From positions 1 to 64,000 of the forward strand of contig CAKPFO010000004.1 of the NCBI GenBank assembly GCA_934153805.1: a stretch of 64,000 nt of DNA. The letters run 5' to 3'. The notes beneath the pieces are model-generated. The model saw only the letters and a program-made list of their open reading frames with translations. It did no database searches and had not been told where the DNA came from. The DNA comes from an uncultured Clostridia bacterium. Its GTDB lineage: Bacteria; Bacillota; Clostridia; TANB77; CAG-508. Shown here one piece after another: positions 55,790 to 64,000 of the stretch; within the stretch, counting starts at the first letter, position 1, and each line of letters starts with the position of its first letter. The position numbers and the translations under genes were made by a program.

Positions 55790-55842
55790 ACAGAATTAAG
55801 ATTTTGTAGCAATTTACACTGTGTACAAAATCTTAATTCTGT
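55790..55842. other. Perfect 19-bp hairpin in the asnS 3' gap
   Basis: ACAGAATTAAGATTTTGTA (55790-55808) and its exact complement (55824-55842) flank a 15-nt loop. A fragment of similar sequence (ACTGTGTGTAAAATCTTAA) recurs near 63464. It could be a distal asnS terminator or a small RNA. The rest of 55751-55958 holds no gene. Confidence 0.55.
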
Positions 55843-55958
55843 TTCTTTTATAATAAATATATAAAATTTAAAATCCATATTATATTAAAAAATATATAAG
55901 TAAGAAAAATTTTTGCTGAACCATAGACTAATAGAATAATTAATCTATTATAGATTAA

Positions 55959-57350
55959 TTAGAATTCACAATTCTTTGGAGTTCTAGGGAAAGGAATAAC
56001 GTCACGAATATTTTGCATTCCAGTTAAATACATCATCATTCTTTCAAAACCTAATCCAAAGCCTGAGTGCTCACTACTACCAAATCTACGTAAATCTAAG
56101 TACCACCAGTAGTCTTCTTCTTTTAATCCAAGCTCTTTAATTCTTGCTCTTAATTTATCTATATCATCTTCTCTTTGGCTACCACCAATTAACTCACCAA
56201 TTCCAGGAACTAAAAGGTCTGTAGCAGCTACTGTTTTTCCATCAGGGTTTTGTTTCATATAGAATGCTTTTATTTCTTTTGGATAATCTGTAACAAATAC
56301 AGGCTTTCCAAATACTACCTCGCTTAAATATCTTTCATGTTCTGTTTGGATGTCAGTACCCCAAGTAACTTTATATTCAAATTTGTCATTATTTTTCTCT
56401 AATTCTTTTATTGCATCTGTATATGTAATTCTACCAAAGTCTGAATTAATAACATGTGTTAATCTTTCGATTAATCCAGGGCTTATAAACTTATCGAAGA
56501 ATTCCATTTCTTCAGGAGCATTTTCCAATACATAAGAAATGATATATTTTATCATATCTTCTGCTAAGTTCATGTCATCTTCCAAGTTTGCAAAACATAT
56601 TTCTGGTTCAATCATCCAAAATTCTGCAGCATGTTTTACAGTATTTGAGTTTTCAGCTCTAAAAGTAGGACCAAAAGTATACACATTTCTAAATGCAAAA
56701 GCATAATTTTCTACGTCTAATTGACCACTTACAGTTAAGTGAGTATTTTTACCAAAAAAGTCTTTTGAATAGTCTACACTACCATCTTCTAGTTTTGGAA
56801 TATTGTTAAAGTCAAAAGTTGAAACAGTGAACATTTCACCAGCACCCTCACAATCACTAGAAGTTATAAGAGGAGTATGTACATAAACAAAACCTCTTTC
56901 TTGGAAGAATTTATGTATTGCATAAGATAAAACGCTACGTACTCTAAATACTGCATTAAAAGTATTTGTCCTAGGACGTAAGTAACTAATTGTTCTTAAA
57001 TATTCAAAAGTGTGTCTCTTTTTTTGAAGAGGATAATCACTATCAGCAATATCAAATATTTCTATGCTAGAAGCTTTTATTTCAAAAGGTTGTTTAGCAT
57101 TTTCTGTTTTTACAACTGTTCCTGTTACTATAATAGAAGAACTAATGCTCAATTTACAAATTTCTGCAAAGTTAGAAAGTTTGTCATCAAAAACAATTTG
57201 CACATTTTTAAAAAATGAACCATCATTTAATTCAATAAAACCAAATGTTTTAGAATCTCTAACAGTTTTTACCCAACCAGAAATTTGAACTTCTTTTTCT
57301 ACATAATTATCTGTGTTTCTGTATAAATCTTTAACTAAAGTATTTTTCAT
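55959..57350 (-). CDS. asnS: Asparaginyl-tRNA synthetase
   Basis: The 463-residue class II enzyme has the OB-fold ([20 protein letters not shown]), motif 1 ([20 protein letters not shown]), motif 2 ([20 protein letters not shown]) and motif 3 ([15 protein letters not shown]). The start at 57350 follows AAGGAGG; the longer frame from 57404 has no such site. A dedicated AsnRS means Asn-tRNA does not strictly depend on the transamidation route, which bears on why two AspRS genes exist. Confidence 0.96.
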   Translation of the reverse strand: MKNTLVKDLYRNTDNYVEKEVQISGWVKTVRDSKTFGFIELNDGSFFKNVQIVFDDKLSNFAEICKLSISSSIIVTGTVVKTENAKQPFEIKASSIEIFDIADSDYPLQKKRHTFEYLRTISYLRPRTNTFNAVFRVRSVLSYAIHKFFQERGFVYVHTPLITSSDCEGAGEMFTVSTFDFNNIPKLEDGSVDYSKDFFGKNTHLTVSGQLDVENYAFAFRNVYTFGPTFRAENSNTVKHAAEFWMIEPEICFANLEDDMNLAEDMIKYIISYVLENAPEEMEFFDKFISPGLIERLTHVINSDFGRITYTDAIKELEKNNDKFEYKVTWGTDIQTEHERYLSEVVFGKPVFVTDYPKEIKAFYMKQNPDGKTVAATDLLVPGIGELIGGSQREDDIDKLRARIKELGLKEEDYWWYLDLRRFGSSEHSGFGLGFERMMMYLTGMQNIRDVIPFPRTPKNCEF

Positions 57351-57477
57351 AAAGTATACCTCCTTATTTTGCAACATTATACACCTCTTTTTATGAGAAA
57401 ACAAGTGCTACTTAGTTTTTTCATGTCTTTATCCTGTCAAAATATTGTTTTGCAATTTTACTATTTACAACTATGAC

Positions 57478-57509
57478 AAAAAAAGAACCCTATTGAGAGG
57501 GTTCTTTTT
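57478..57509. terminator. Terminator between the 57523 gene and asnS
   Basis: AAAAAGAACCCT pairs with AGGGTTCTTTTT around a short loop, with T runs on both strands. Confidence 0.85.
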
Positions 57510-57522
57510 GATGAAAACTATA

Positions 57523-57783
57523 TTATATTAATTGAACTACCGTAAATATAATACAAAACAAGCCGGCTGAATACAACAATGCTGAGTATCTCCAGTTTTT
57601 GCTACTGTGAATCTCTATACCAAAATTAATGGCAAAGGCTATTGTTGCTATAACAGCCAATATTAACCGAATGGCTAATATGTAGGTGGTGCTTCCTGCA
57701 AATAGTAAGATAATGTACATTAAAAGCAGAACAGTTCCTACATTACTGCAAATATTACAAATGCTCCGTTTCTTTTCATCCAT
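57523..57783 (-). CDS. Small three-helix membrane protein with two CGG codons
   Basis: The 86-residue protein has three hydrophobic segments (about 13-32, 36-53, 66-86) and no recognised family. The ribosome-binding site is AAGGAGG. It uses CGG at codons 6 (AAA CGG AGC) and 39 (ATT CGG TTA). The zero frame stays open. A +1 shift at the second, whose context resembles the pdaA site (CTT CGG TTA), would give Gly and an immediate TAA, making a 39-residue form. CGG use unlike its neighbours may mean recent transfer, or a regulatory shift. Confidence 0.7.
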   Translation of the reverse strand: MDEKKRSICNICSNVGTVLLLMYIILLFAGSTTYILAIRLILAVIATIAFAINFGIEIHSSKNWRYSALLYSAGLFCIIFTVVQLI

Positions 57784-58098
57784 ACTTAAGTCCTCCTTAA
57801 TTTTATTGTTGCTTGTTACATATGTTAAACCAAAAAGTCAGAGGAAATTCCTCTCACTAATCAGTGAAAAGTAATACAAAATAGCTCTTATATACTTTAT
57901 ATTATACATCATTTAACATAAAATTACAAGTTTTGAGGGCTGAAAACAGGGTAAAGACAAAGATGGCAGAAATTAGATTTTATAAACTGTGAATTGCAAC
58001 TTCAGCTTAAAAAATTTCTTAAGAAAATTTTAAAACACTATTATTTTTCTTATTTATATGTTAAACTATTATTTAGTAAAAAAAATAGGGGAAAGAAC
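57784..58098. other. Divergent gene-free region
   Basis: A+T-rich, with a small A-GAGGAA-TTCCTC-T palindrome near 57840-57856. Divergent promoters for both neighbours must lie here, but no consensus pair is clear. No gene is seen. Confidence 0.4.
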
Positions 58099-59172
58099 AT
58101 GCAAAAAAAAGGAAAGTTATTTAGAAATTTTATATTATTTATATTGCTTATAATAGTAACATTTTCAGTATTATTAAATGGGGAAGACATTACACAAATA
58201 TTAAACATATTAGGCTCGGTGAAATTACAATATGTGTTAATAGGCGTTCTGTGTATGGCAATATATATATCATTTGAGGCAATAAATATAGGAAGAACAT
58301 TAAAAAAACTTAATGAAAAATCAAGTTTTATAAAAAATTTAAAATATGCATTAATAGGATTTTTCTTTAGCGCTATAACACCAGCAGCAAGTGGTGGTCA
58401 ACCAATGCAAGTATATTATATGTATAAAGATAATATTCAACCTTCAAATGCAACACTAGCACTATTACTTAATTTAACTAGTATGCAAATTGTAACTATA
58501 GGTTTTGCACTAATTAGCTTATGCTTCAATTATCAATATTTGAACAGGGTATTATTAATATGTTTTGTAATAGGAATTTTATTAAATTTAACAGCATTAG
58601 TATTGTTATTAGTTGCAATTATTTCAAAAAGGTTATCAAGATGGCTAATCAATTTTGCTGTGAAAGTATTAAAATTTTTTGGAATTAGAAATATAGAAGG
58701 AAAAAAAGAAAAATTAGAGACACAATTAGAACAATATCAAGAAAGTGCGATATATATAAAGAAGAATAGAGGAATAATGTTAAAAACTCTACTTACAACA
58801 TGTGTACAATTTTTAGCTTATTATAGTATTACATATTGGACTTACAAGGCATTAGGAATGAGTGGTGCAAATATTTTACAAATTACATCAATGCAATCAG
58901 TATTATATGCAACAGTTTCTGGTATACCTTCACCAGGAGCTGTAGGAGTAACAGAAGGAGCCTTTACAGAAATATTTAGAAATATTTATCCGGGGGCAAT
59001 GATGAGTAGTGCAATACTGTTAAATAGAGGAATAAATTTCTATTTATTTGTAATATTTAGTGGAATTATAACAATAGTAAATCATATAAAAAGTGATTAT
59101 ACCTGTGAAGAAAAAAACGATATGCAAGAAAAGACTATAGATGAAAAGATGGAAGAGCCTACAGATAAGTAG
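58099..59172 (+). CDS. Flippase-like (LPG synthase TM/UPF0104) membrane protein
   Basis: The 357-residue protein has about eight hydrophobic segments and the family signature SAITPAASGGQPMQVYYM plus PSNATLALLLNLTSMQIV, with a later GIPSPGAVGVTEGAF. It corresponds to the membrane flippase part of lysylphosphatidylglycerol synthases without the synthase domain. Relatives are annotated as lipid flippases; the lipid is unknown. The start at 58099 follows TAGGGGAAAG; the longer frame from 57994 has no ribosome-binding site. The acidic C-terminal tail is cytoplasmic. Confidence 0.87.
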   Translation: MQKKGKLFRNFILFILLIIVTFSVLLNGEDITQILNILGSVKLQYVLIGVLCMAIYISFEAINIGRTLKKLNEKSSFIKNLKYALIGFFFSAITPAASGGQPMQVYYMYKDNIQPSNATLALLLNLTSMQIVTIGFALISLCFNYQYLNRVLLICFVIGILLNLTALVLLLVAIISKRLSRWLINFAVKVLKFFGIRNIEGKKEKLETQLEQYQESAIYIKKNRGIMLKTLLTTCVQFLAYYSITYWTYKALGMSGANILQITSMQSVLYATVSGIPSPGAVGVTEGAFTEIFRNIYPGAMMSSAILLNRGINFYLFVIFSGIITIVNHIKSDYTCEEKNDMQEKTIDEKMEEPTDK

Positions 59173-59323
59173 CCTCTTTTTTCTATATAAGTATTTTGTG
59201 CTAAAGCTTTTGGGACAAAATATGCTTTATTATTTTGTAATATTATGAGCCTAACTTTATGAAACTCCACTGTTAGTGTAAAATTATAGTAGACAAAAAT
59301 GTTACAAGTTGAATTTACATAAA

Positions 59324-59352
59324 TTGACTTTAAGCCTAAAATTTGCTATAAT
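59324..59352 (+). promoter_or_regulatory. Promoter of the 59422 gene
   Basis: TTGACT at 59324-59329, a 17-bp spacer and TATAAT at 59347-59352. Confidence 0.8.
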
Positions 59353-59421
59353 AATGTTAGATATCGGTATATTATTTTTTTACTATAGTTAGTAATAAAA
59401 AGAAAGAGAGGAATAAAAAGT

Positions 59422-59901
59422 ATGAACAACTATAAGGTAAAATTCAAGAAAAAAGAACGGTCAGAGGCAAAGAAGGATTTAATCTTCTATGTAGTTTGCA
59501 TGTGTATTACAGTAATAGCAGGGATAATCCTTACTCATAACTTGTTAAACCCATATAAGTACAACCAAATACAGGATGTACAGCAATATGTGTACAATAA
59601 CATAAGCCAAGGCAAAAATGAAGATGATGTTGTAATAGATGGTGACACGGTATGTAGAATGGAAAAAGAAAATAACTTAGTAACCTATTATTACAATGGA
59701 AGGATTAGAACTCTTGTATATGAAATTGATAGTAATGGAAATATACAGTACAAGGGATTAGGAACTAATCTAAAAATAACAGCTGATTTACTTGTAAGTA
59801 TATTTGTATGGGGAATTGCAATTATATTTGCATTTGATTTGCCAGAACAGATTAGAAAGTATACAGACGAATTATACCTCGAAAAGAAGCTCCACAAATA
59901 G
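59422..59901 (+). CDS. Two-helix membrane protein, unknown
   Basis: The 159-residue protein has a basic lead (KVKFKKKERSEAKK), a membrane segment at about 22-40, a soluble loop of about 85 residues and a second segment at about 124-142. No family is recognised. The ribosome-binding site is AGAGAGG. Codon 13 is CGG (GAA CGG TCA) read as Arg; a +1 shift would stop after eight codons. It has its own promoter and terminator. Confidence 0.7.
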   Translation: MNNYKVKFKKKERSEAKKDLIFYVVCMCITVIAGIILTHNLLNPYKYNQIQDVQQYVYNNISQGKNEDDVVIDGDTVCRMEKENNLVTYYYNGRIRTLVYEIDSNGNIQYKGLGTNLKITADLLVSIFVWGIAIIFAFDLPEQIRKYTDELYLEKKLHK

Positions 59902-59914
59902 GGAGCTTCTTTTT
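59882..59914 (+). terminator. Terminator overlapping the 59422 gene end
   Basis: AAAAGAAGCTCC pairs with GGGAGCTTCTTTT and ends in T5. Confidence 0.88.
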
Positions 59915-59939
59915 AGATGTGAAAATAAATAAAAAAGTC

Positions 59940-59968
59940 TAGACATATAAGCAAATACAGAGTATAAT
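59940..59968 (+). promoter_or_regulatory. Promoter of the second aspS
   Basis: TAGACA at 59940-59945, a 17-bp spacer and TATAAT at 59963-59968. The leader to the ATG is only about 25 nt, too short for a T-box. Confidence 0.75.
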
Positions 59969-60001
59969 ATTTAAAGAAAAAATGGGAAAGAAGGAAACTA
60001 T

Positions 60002-61756
60002 ATGAACAATATATACAGAAATTATATGTGCGGAGATTTAACAATAAAAAATGTTGGAGAAACTGTAAAACTTGCAGGTTGGGTACAAAGAATTAGAAAT
60101 TTAGGAGCAATGAAATTTGTAGATTTAAGAGATGAAAAAGGAATTACACAAATTGTTATAAATGAAGGTGTTCAAACTCCAGAATTAGTAACAGAATGTG
60201 TTATTTGTGTGGAAGGAAAAGTTTTAGAACGTTCAAATAAGAATCTAAAAATCCCTACAGGAGAAATAGAAATAGAAGCTACAAAAATAGAAATGTTGGG
60301 TAAATGTAAAAATGTTCTTCCTTTTGAAGTTAACTCTGAAAAAGCAGATATCTCTCAAGTAAAAGAGGATTTGAGATTACAATATAGATTTTTAGATTTA
60401 AGAAATGATAAGATACATCAAAATATATTACTTCGTTCTAAAATCTTAAAATTTTTAAGAGATAAAATGGATGAAATGGGATTTTGCGAAATTCAAACTC
60501 CAATTTTGGCAAATTCATCACCAGAAGGTGCAAGAGACTTTTTAGTGCCAAGTAGATTACATCCAGGGGAATTTTATGCGCTTCCTCAAGCACCACAACA
60601 ATTTAAACAACTTTTGATGGTATCTGGATTTAATAAATATTTCCAATTAGCACCATGCTTTAGAGACGAAGACCCTCGTGCAGATAGAGCTCCAGGAGAA
60701 TTCTATCAATTAGACTTTGAGATGAGCTTTGCAACTCAAGAAGATGTACTAAAAGTACTAGAAGAGATATTTACATCTACATTTAAACATTTTACTAATT
60801 GGAAAGTAGATGAAGGACCTTTCGTAAGAATTCCATATAGAGAAGCTATGGAGAAATATGGTATTGATAAACCAGATTTAAGAAATCCATTAATTATACA
60901 AGATGCAACTAAAATATTTAAAGATACAGAGTTTAATGCCTTTAAAGATAAAACAATAAAAGCAATAGTTGTTCCAAATGGAGCAGAACAAGGAAGAAAA
61001 TTCTTTGATAATATGACTGAATATGCAGTAGAAGAAGCAGGAGCAAAAGGTCTTGCTTGGGTAAAATTAACAGAAGAAGGACCTACTGGTGGTATTGCAA
61101 AATTTGTTACAGAGCAAATTAAAAAGGATTTAGAAAATGAGCTAGGAACAAAAGTAGGCGATAGTATATTCTTTATAGCAGATGAATTTGCAAAAGCACA
61201 AAAAATAGCAGGTTTAGTACGTATAGAACTTGGAAAACGTTTAGATTTATTAGAAAAAGATACATATAGATTCTGCTTTATAGTAGATTTTCCAATGTAT
61301 GAATATAATGAAGATGAAGAAAAGATAGACTTTAACCATAATCCATTTTCTATGCCACAAGGTGGAATGGAAGCTTTAAATACAATGGACCCATTAGATA
61401 TACTAGCATATCAATATGATGTAGTATGCAATGGTTACGAAATGGCTTCTGGAGCAGTAAGAAACCATGATCCAGAGCTTATGGTAAAGGCTTTTGAAAT
61501 TGCTGGATATAGTGAAAAAGAGGTTGAAACTAGATTTGGAGCATTATACAATGCATTCCAATATGGAACTCCACCACATGCAGGAGCTGCACCTGGTGTA
61601 GATAGAATGATAATGTTAATTACAAATGAAGATAATTTAAGAGAAATTATTGCGTTCCCTAAAAACAAAAAAGCAAGAGATGTTTTAATGGGAGCACCAA
61701 GTAGAGTAACAGATGCACAATTAAAAGATGTACATATAAAATTAATTGAAGAGTAA
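60002..61756 (+). CDS. aspS: Aspartyl-tRNA synthetase, second copy
   Basis: The 584-residue bacterial-type AspRS has an OB-fold (VKLAGWVQRIRNLGAMKF), ALPQAPQQFKQLLMVSG, motif 2 (CFRDEDPRADRAPGEFYQLD), the insertion domain and motif 3 (APGVDRMIMLITNEDN). It clearly diverges from the 4191-5939 copy in the anticodon domain (RNLGAM against RDFGGL) and in the C-terminus, so this is not a recent duplication. The promoter is constitutive-looking and there is no T-box, consistent with a housekeeping role for Asp. Confidence 0.95.
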   Translation: MNNIYRNYMCGDLTIKNVGETVKLAGWVQRIRNLGAMKFVDLRDEKGITQIVINEGVQTPELVTECVICVEGKVLERSNKNLKIPTGEIEIEATKIEMLGKCKNVLPFEVNSEKADISQVKEDLRLQYRFLDLRNDKIHQNILLRSKILKFLRDKMDEMGFCEIQTPILANSSPEGARDFLVPSRLHPGEFYALPQAPQQFKQLLMVSGFNKYFQLAPCFRDEDPRADRAPGEFYQLDFEMSFATQEDVLKVLEEIFTSTFKHFTNWKVDEGPFVRIPYREAMEKYGIDKPDLRNPLIIQDATKIFKDTEFNAFKDKTIKAIVVPNGAEQGRKFFDNMTEYAVEEAGAKGLAWVKLTEEGPTGGIAKFVTEQIKKDLENELGTKVGDSIFFIADEFAKAQKIAGLVRIELGKRLDLLEKDTYRFCFIVDFPMYEYNEDEEKIDFNHNPFSMPQGGMEALNTMDPLDILAYQYDVVCNGYEMASGAVRNHDPELMVKAFEIAGYSEKEVETRFGALYNAFQYGTPPHAGAAPGVDRMIMLITNEDNLREIIAFPKNKKARDVLMGAPSRVTDAQLKDVHIKLIEE

Positions 61757-61767
61757 AATTTTTAATA

Positions 61768-61963
61768 TTAGCATTGAACATATTTTTTAATATATTTTTT
61801 CGTCTCCTCGTTTGAGCTAAATTATCTAGAAATTCTAATATAAATTTTACGGGACCCTTTCAATAAATGAACATTCCCCGTAAAATTTATATAAGAATTG
61901 CTACGATAATTTCCTCTCAATACGTCGACTGCAAAATATATTAAAAAATATGTTCAATGCTAA
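61768..61963. repeat. Long-hairpin repeat element, copy 2
   Basis: The core 61795-61942 is nearly identical to that of copy 1 (13803-13960), including TCTCCTCGTT, GAGCTAAATTATCTAGAAAT, CATTCCCCGTAAAATTTAT and GTCGACTGCAAAATATAT. It is enclosed by an exact 31-bp inverted repeat (61768-61798 with 61933-61963). The outer 20 bp of these arms differ completely from those of copy 1. It lies between aspS and mnmA. Confidence 0.87.
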
Positions 61964-61991
61964 AAAAGTAAAAATAGAAAGGAAAATGTAA

Positions 61992-63071
61992 ATGGAAAGT
62001 AAAGGCAAAGTTTTACTTGGAATGAGTGGAGGAGTAGATAGCAGTGTGTCAGCCGTTTTACTAAAAGAAGCAGGCTATGACGTAATAGGGGCCACTATGA
62101 AACTTTGGGAAGATAAAGAAAATCCAGAAATAGAAGGTGGATGTTGCAACTTTTCTGCTACATATGATGCAAAGAGAGTTTGCGACCAAATAGACATTCC
62201 ACACTATACATTGAACTGTGAAGAAGAATTTACAGATAAGGTTATAAATAACTTTATACAATGTTATGAATGTGCAAAAACACCAAATCCTTGTATAGAA
62301 TGCAATAGATATTTAAAATTTGGAACATTCTATAGAAAAGCAAAAGAATTAGGCTGTGATTATATATCAACAGGTCATTATGCAAAAATAGAGTATTCAG
62401 AAAAATATAAACAATATGTAATGAAAAAATCAGATGCAACTAAAAAAGATCAAACATATTTCTTATACAATATACCAAAAGAATTATTACCTAAAATGTT
62501 ATTTCCACTAGAAAATTTTACTGATAAAAGTGATGTAAGAAAAGTAGCAGAAGAACATAATTTAAGAGTTGCACATAAAAAAGATAGTCAAGAGGTGTGC
62601 TTTATACCAGATAATAATTATGGTAATTTTTTAGAAAAAAATTTAAAGAAAAAACCAAAAGACGGAAATATAGTCTTAAAAGACGGAACTATTTTAGGAA
62701 AACATAGAGGACTAATTTATTATACTGTAGGACAAAGAAAAGGATTAGGAATAGCATACAAAGAGCCACTATACGTAATTAAACTAGATAAAGAAAAAAA
62801 TGAGGTTGTAGTTGGAAAAGAAGAAGACTTATATTCGAAAGAACTATATGCCAATGATTTAAACTTTATATTAGATATAGACTTAACAAAACCTCTAGAA
62901 GTTATGGCTAAAATAAGATATAGAGCAAAAGAAGCAAAAGCTCTAATGCAAATGCAACCAAATGGGGAAGTAAAAGTTACTTTTGAAGAAGCACAAAGAG
63001 CTATAACTCCAGGGCAATCAGTAGTGTTCTATATTGATGATGTAGTACTAGGTGGAGGGAAAATTTTATAA
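61992..63071 (+). CDS. mnmA: tRNA-specific 2-thiouridylase MnmA
   Basis: Adds sulfur to U34 of Lys, Glu and Gln tRNAs, which tunes wobble reading and frame keeping. The 359-residue protein has the PP-loop GMSGGVDSSVSAVLL, catalytic cysteines in NPCIECNRYLKF and DSQEVCFIPD, and YYTVGQRKGLGI. The ribosome-binding site is AAAGGAAAA. A tRNA-modification gene involved in frame maintenance is notable beside the recoding evidence, but it is universal and not special in itself. Confidence 0.96.
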   Translation: MESKGKVLLGMSGGVDSSVSAVLLKEAGYDVIGATMKLWEDKENPEIEGGCCNFSATYDAKRVCDQIDIPHYTLNCEEEFTDKVINNFIQCYECAKTPNPCIECNRYLKFGTFYRKAKELGCDYISTGHYAKIEYSEKYKQYVMKKSDATKKDQTYFLYNIPKELLPKMLFPLENFTDKSDVRKVAEEHNLRVAHKKDSQEVCFIPDNNYGNFLEKNLKKKPKDGNIVLKDGTILGKHRGLIYYTVGQRKGLGIAYKEPLYVIKLDKEKNEVVVGKEEDLYSKELYANDLNFILDIDLTKPLEVMAKIRYRAKEAKALMQMQPNGEVKVTFEEAQRAITPGQSVVFYIDDVVLGGGKIL

Positions 63072-63091
63072 AACAAATTTTCGTAAAACTG

Positions 63092-63120
63092 TTGACTTAT
63101 TCATTTTTTAATGTTAAAAT
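63092..63120 (+). promoter_or_regulatory. Promoter of the 63152 gene
   Basis: TTGACT at 63092-63097, a 17-bp spacer and TAAAAT at 63115-63120. Confidence 0.75.
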
Positions 63121-63151
63121 ACAAACATAAATTCAAAGAAGAGGTGATTGT

Positions 63152-63391
63152 ATGGAAGAAAAAAATCCAGTGACAAATTACCAATTTGAAGAAATAAATG
63201 AACTTTTAAAAGAAATAAAAAATGAGCAACTAAATTTGTCAGAAAACTTACAAAAGAATTTTACTGTAATAATGAGTAAACTAATGAAAATGCAAGAGTA
63301 TAACAAAATAGAGGATATGACAAATCAAGTCTTTGAAATGAGAGTATCGAATATAGAGGACATGCTTTCAAAAATAAATATGAAACTGTAA
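63152..63391 (+). CDS. 79-residue coiled-coil protein, unknown
   Basis: The protein is soluble with heptad-like helices (NYQFEEINELLKEIKNEQLN, FEMRVSNIEDMLSKINMKL). The ribosome-binding site is GAGGTGA. It has its own promoter and terminator. I do not recognise a family; it may form dimers or a small filament. Confidence 0.65.
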   Translation: MEEKNPVTNYQFEEINELLKEIKNEQLNLSENLQKNFTVIMSKLMKMQEYNKIEDMTNQVFEMRVSNIEDMLSKINMKL

Positions 63392-63396
63392 ATGAC

Positions 63397-63432
63397 AAAC
63401 ACACCTAAAAATTGCAATTTTTAGGTGTGTTT
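63397..63432 (+). terminator. Terminator after the coiled-coil gene
   Basis: AAACACACCTAAAAATT and its exact complement flank GC, ending in T-rich sequence. Confidence 0.9.
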
Positions 63433-63489
63433 TATAATAGAAAGAAAGCAAATTTTAAATTTTATACTGTGTGTAAAATCTTAACTTAT

Positions 63490-64000
63490 TTATTGTGTAT
63501 TTAAAATTGAATCAAAAGTTTTAAAACTATATCCCTCTTCTTTTAAATATTTAATAGAGGCATCCAAAGCCGTATATGACTTGCTAACATCACAAGTATC
63601 ATGCATTAAGACAATTAAACTAGTTTTGTTCTTACAAGTTTTCTTTAAATTATCTAGTAATTGAGAAGAAGAATACTTTTTAATAGAATCATTATTAAGA
63701 GCATTCCAATCTACATAGCAATAGCCGATGTCGTTTAAATATGTTTTACAGTTAGACTTTATATTAGAAGAATGACCACCTTTAGAACCGTTTGGAAATC
63801 TAAAAACATGTGAATGATAGTTAGAAACCTCAATAGCATCAGAAATTGCTTTATCAGTATCTAAAATCTCATTAATAAAGCTATCTTTACTTTTATATAG
63901 TTTAGAGTTTTTATGAGAGTACCCGTGATTAGCAATAAAATTACCTTCCTCATACGCTCTTTTTACAATATTAGGAAATTCTTTAACTCTGTAGCCAATT
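63490..64000 (-). CDS. Polysaccharide deacetylase, N-terminus beyond window
   Basis: A frame open from the right edge (first full codon at 63999) to TAA at 63490-63492 encodes 169 residues. It has NodB deacetylase features: a degenerate metal motif (GNFIANHGYSHKNSKLYKS), RFPNGSKGG, DIGYCYVDWNALNND and LIVLMHDTCDVSKSYTAL, ending EEGYSFKTFDSI. It is likely an exported peptidoglycan or polysaccharide deacetylase. The first catalytic Asp motif lies outside the window. It is in a different family branch from PdaA at 12951. Confidence 0.85.
   Translation of the reverse strand, partial: IGYRVKEFPNIVKRAYEEGNFIANHGYSHKNSKLYKSKDSFINEILDTDKAISDAIEVSNYHSHVFRFPNGSKGGHSSNIKSNCKTYLNDIGYCYVDWNALNNDSIKKYSSSQLLDNLKKTCKNKTSLIVLMHDTCDVSKSYTALDASIKYLKEEGYSFKTFDSILNTQ

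Noticed and set aside
3349..59901. Reassignment of CGG to another amino acid
   Set aside because: A reassignment would not restore the frame; all five cases need a +1 change, and other CGG codons sit where Arg is acceptable.
4191..61756. The two aspS genes as an assembly duplication
   Set aside because: They differ throughout and have different regulatory regions, so they are distinct paralogues.
1..64000. CRISPR arrays, tRNA or rRNA genes, insertion sequences with transposase, prophage
   Set aside because: None seen. The tail-collar domain at 49163 sits on a pilin-like surface protein without other phage genes.

Overview
The window is strongly A+T-rich DNA from an anaerobic, endospore-forming Firmicute, most likely an uncultured gut-type member of the Clostridia. 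Anaerobic metabolism shows as AdhE, a four-subunit 2-oxoacid:ferredoxin oxidoreductase and rubrerythrin. Endospore formation shows as PdaA, YqfC, YqfD, CwlD and YlbJ. The species cannot be named from this sequence.

Layout: 1-4187 carries dgkA, adhE and an SH3/VanW exported protein. 4191-6240 is a leftward aspS behind a T-box leader. 6417-8373 has a small membrane protein, an RNA-methyltransferase-like gene and a pseudouridine synthase. 8528-11510 is a complete agr-type quorum-sensing locus, agrBD facing agrCA. 11896-20492 holds a lone HipA/CtkA-like kinase, then pdaA, yqfC, yqfD, an unknown gene, ybeY, a DUF3048 protein, NUDIX, GNAT and cwlD. 20555-24660 has a free-standing RNA gene candidate and smc. 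24723-28539 has a Ca2+ P-type ATPase and an M23 peptidase. 28982-37969 encodes surface proteins: an FxLYD-like protein, a cohesin protein with a sortase-like tail, and a 2554-residue dockerin protein with nine 552-bp modules. 38324-45849 has an Rpn-family nuclease, rubrerythrin, dUTPase, the por operon and cca. 45900-50033 has pilin-like proteins, small unknown genes and ylbJ. 50107-57783 has mfd, a candidate type I toxin, a TrmH-family methylase, an ImmA-like protein and asnS. 58099-64000 has a flippase-like membrane protein, a second aspS, mnmA and the end of a polysaccharide deacetylase.

The main discovery candidate is a recoding signal. Five genes (pdaA, yqfD, cwlD, the Ca2+ ATPase and a pilin-like/tail-collar protein) are each split into two overlapping frames by one extra base. 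In every case the zero frame has a CGG codon exactly at the break. Skipping the C, so that the ribosome reads GGN (Gly), restores a full-length protein of normal family length. By eye, CGG occurs in frame only about ten times in the window: five times at these breaks and five times as ordinary Arg in small or accessory genes. The large housekeeping genes avoid it. This suggests programmed +1 frameshifting, or quadruplet decoding, at a hungry CGG codon, and three of the five genes are endospore genes.

Other points of interest are two AspRS genes, one under a T-box whose likely specifier is AAC (Asn); two copies of a hairpin element whose outer arms differ between copies yet stay perfectly paired; a candidate type I toxin-antitoxin locus; and a start site where a hairpin seems to bring the ribosome-binding site close to the ATG.
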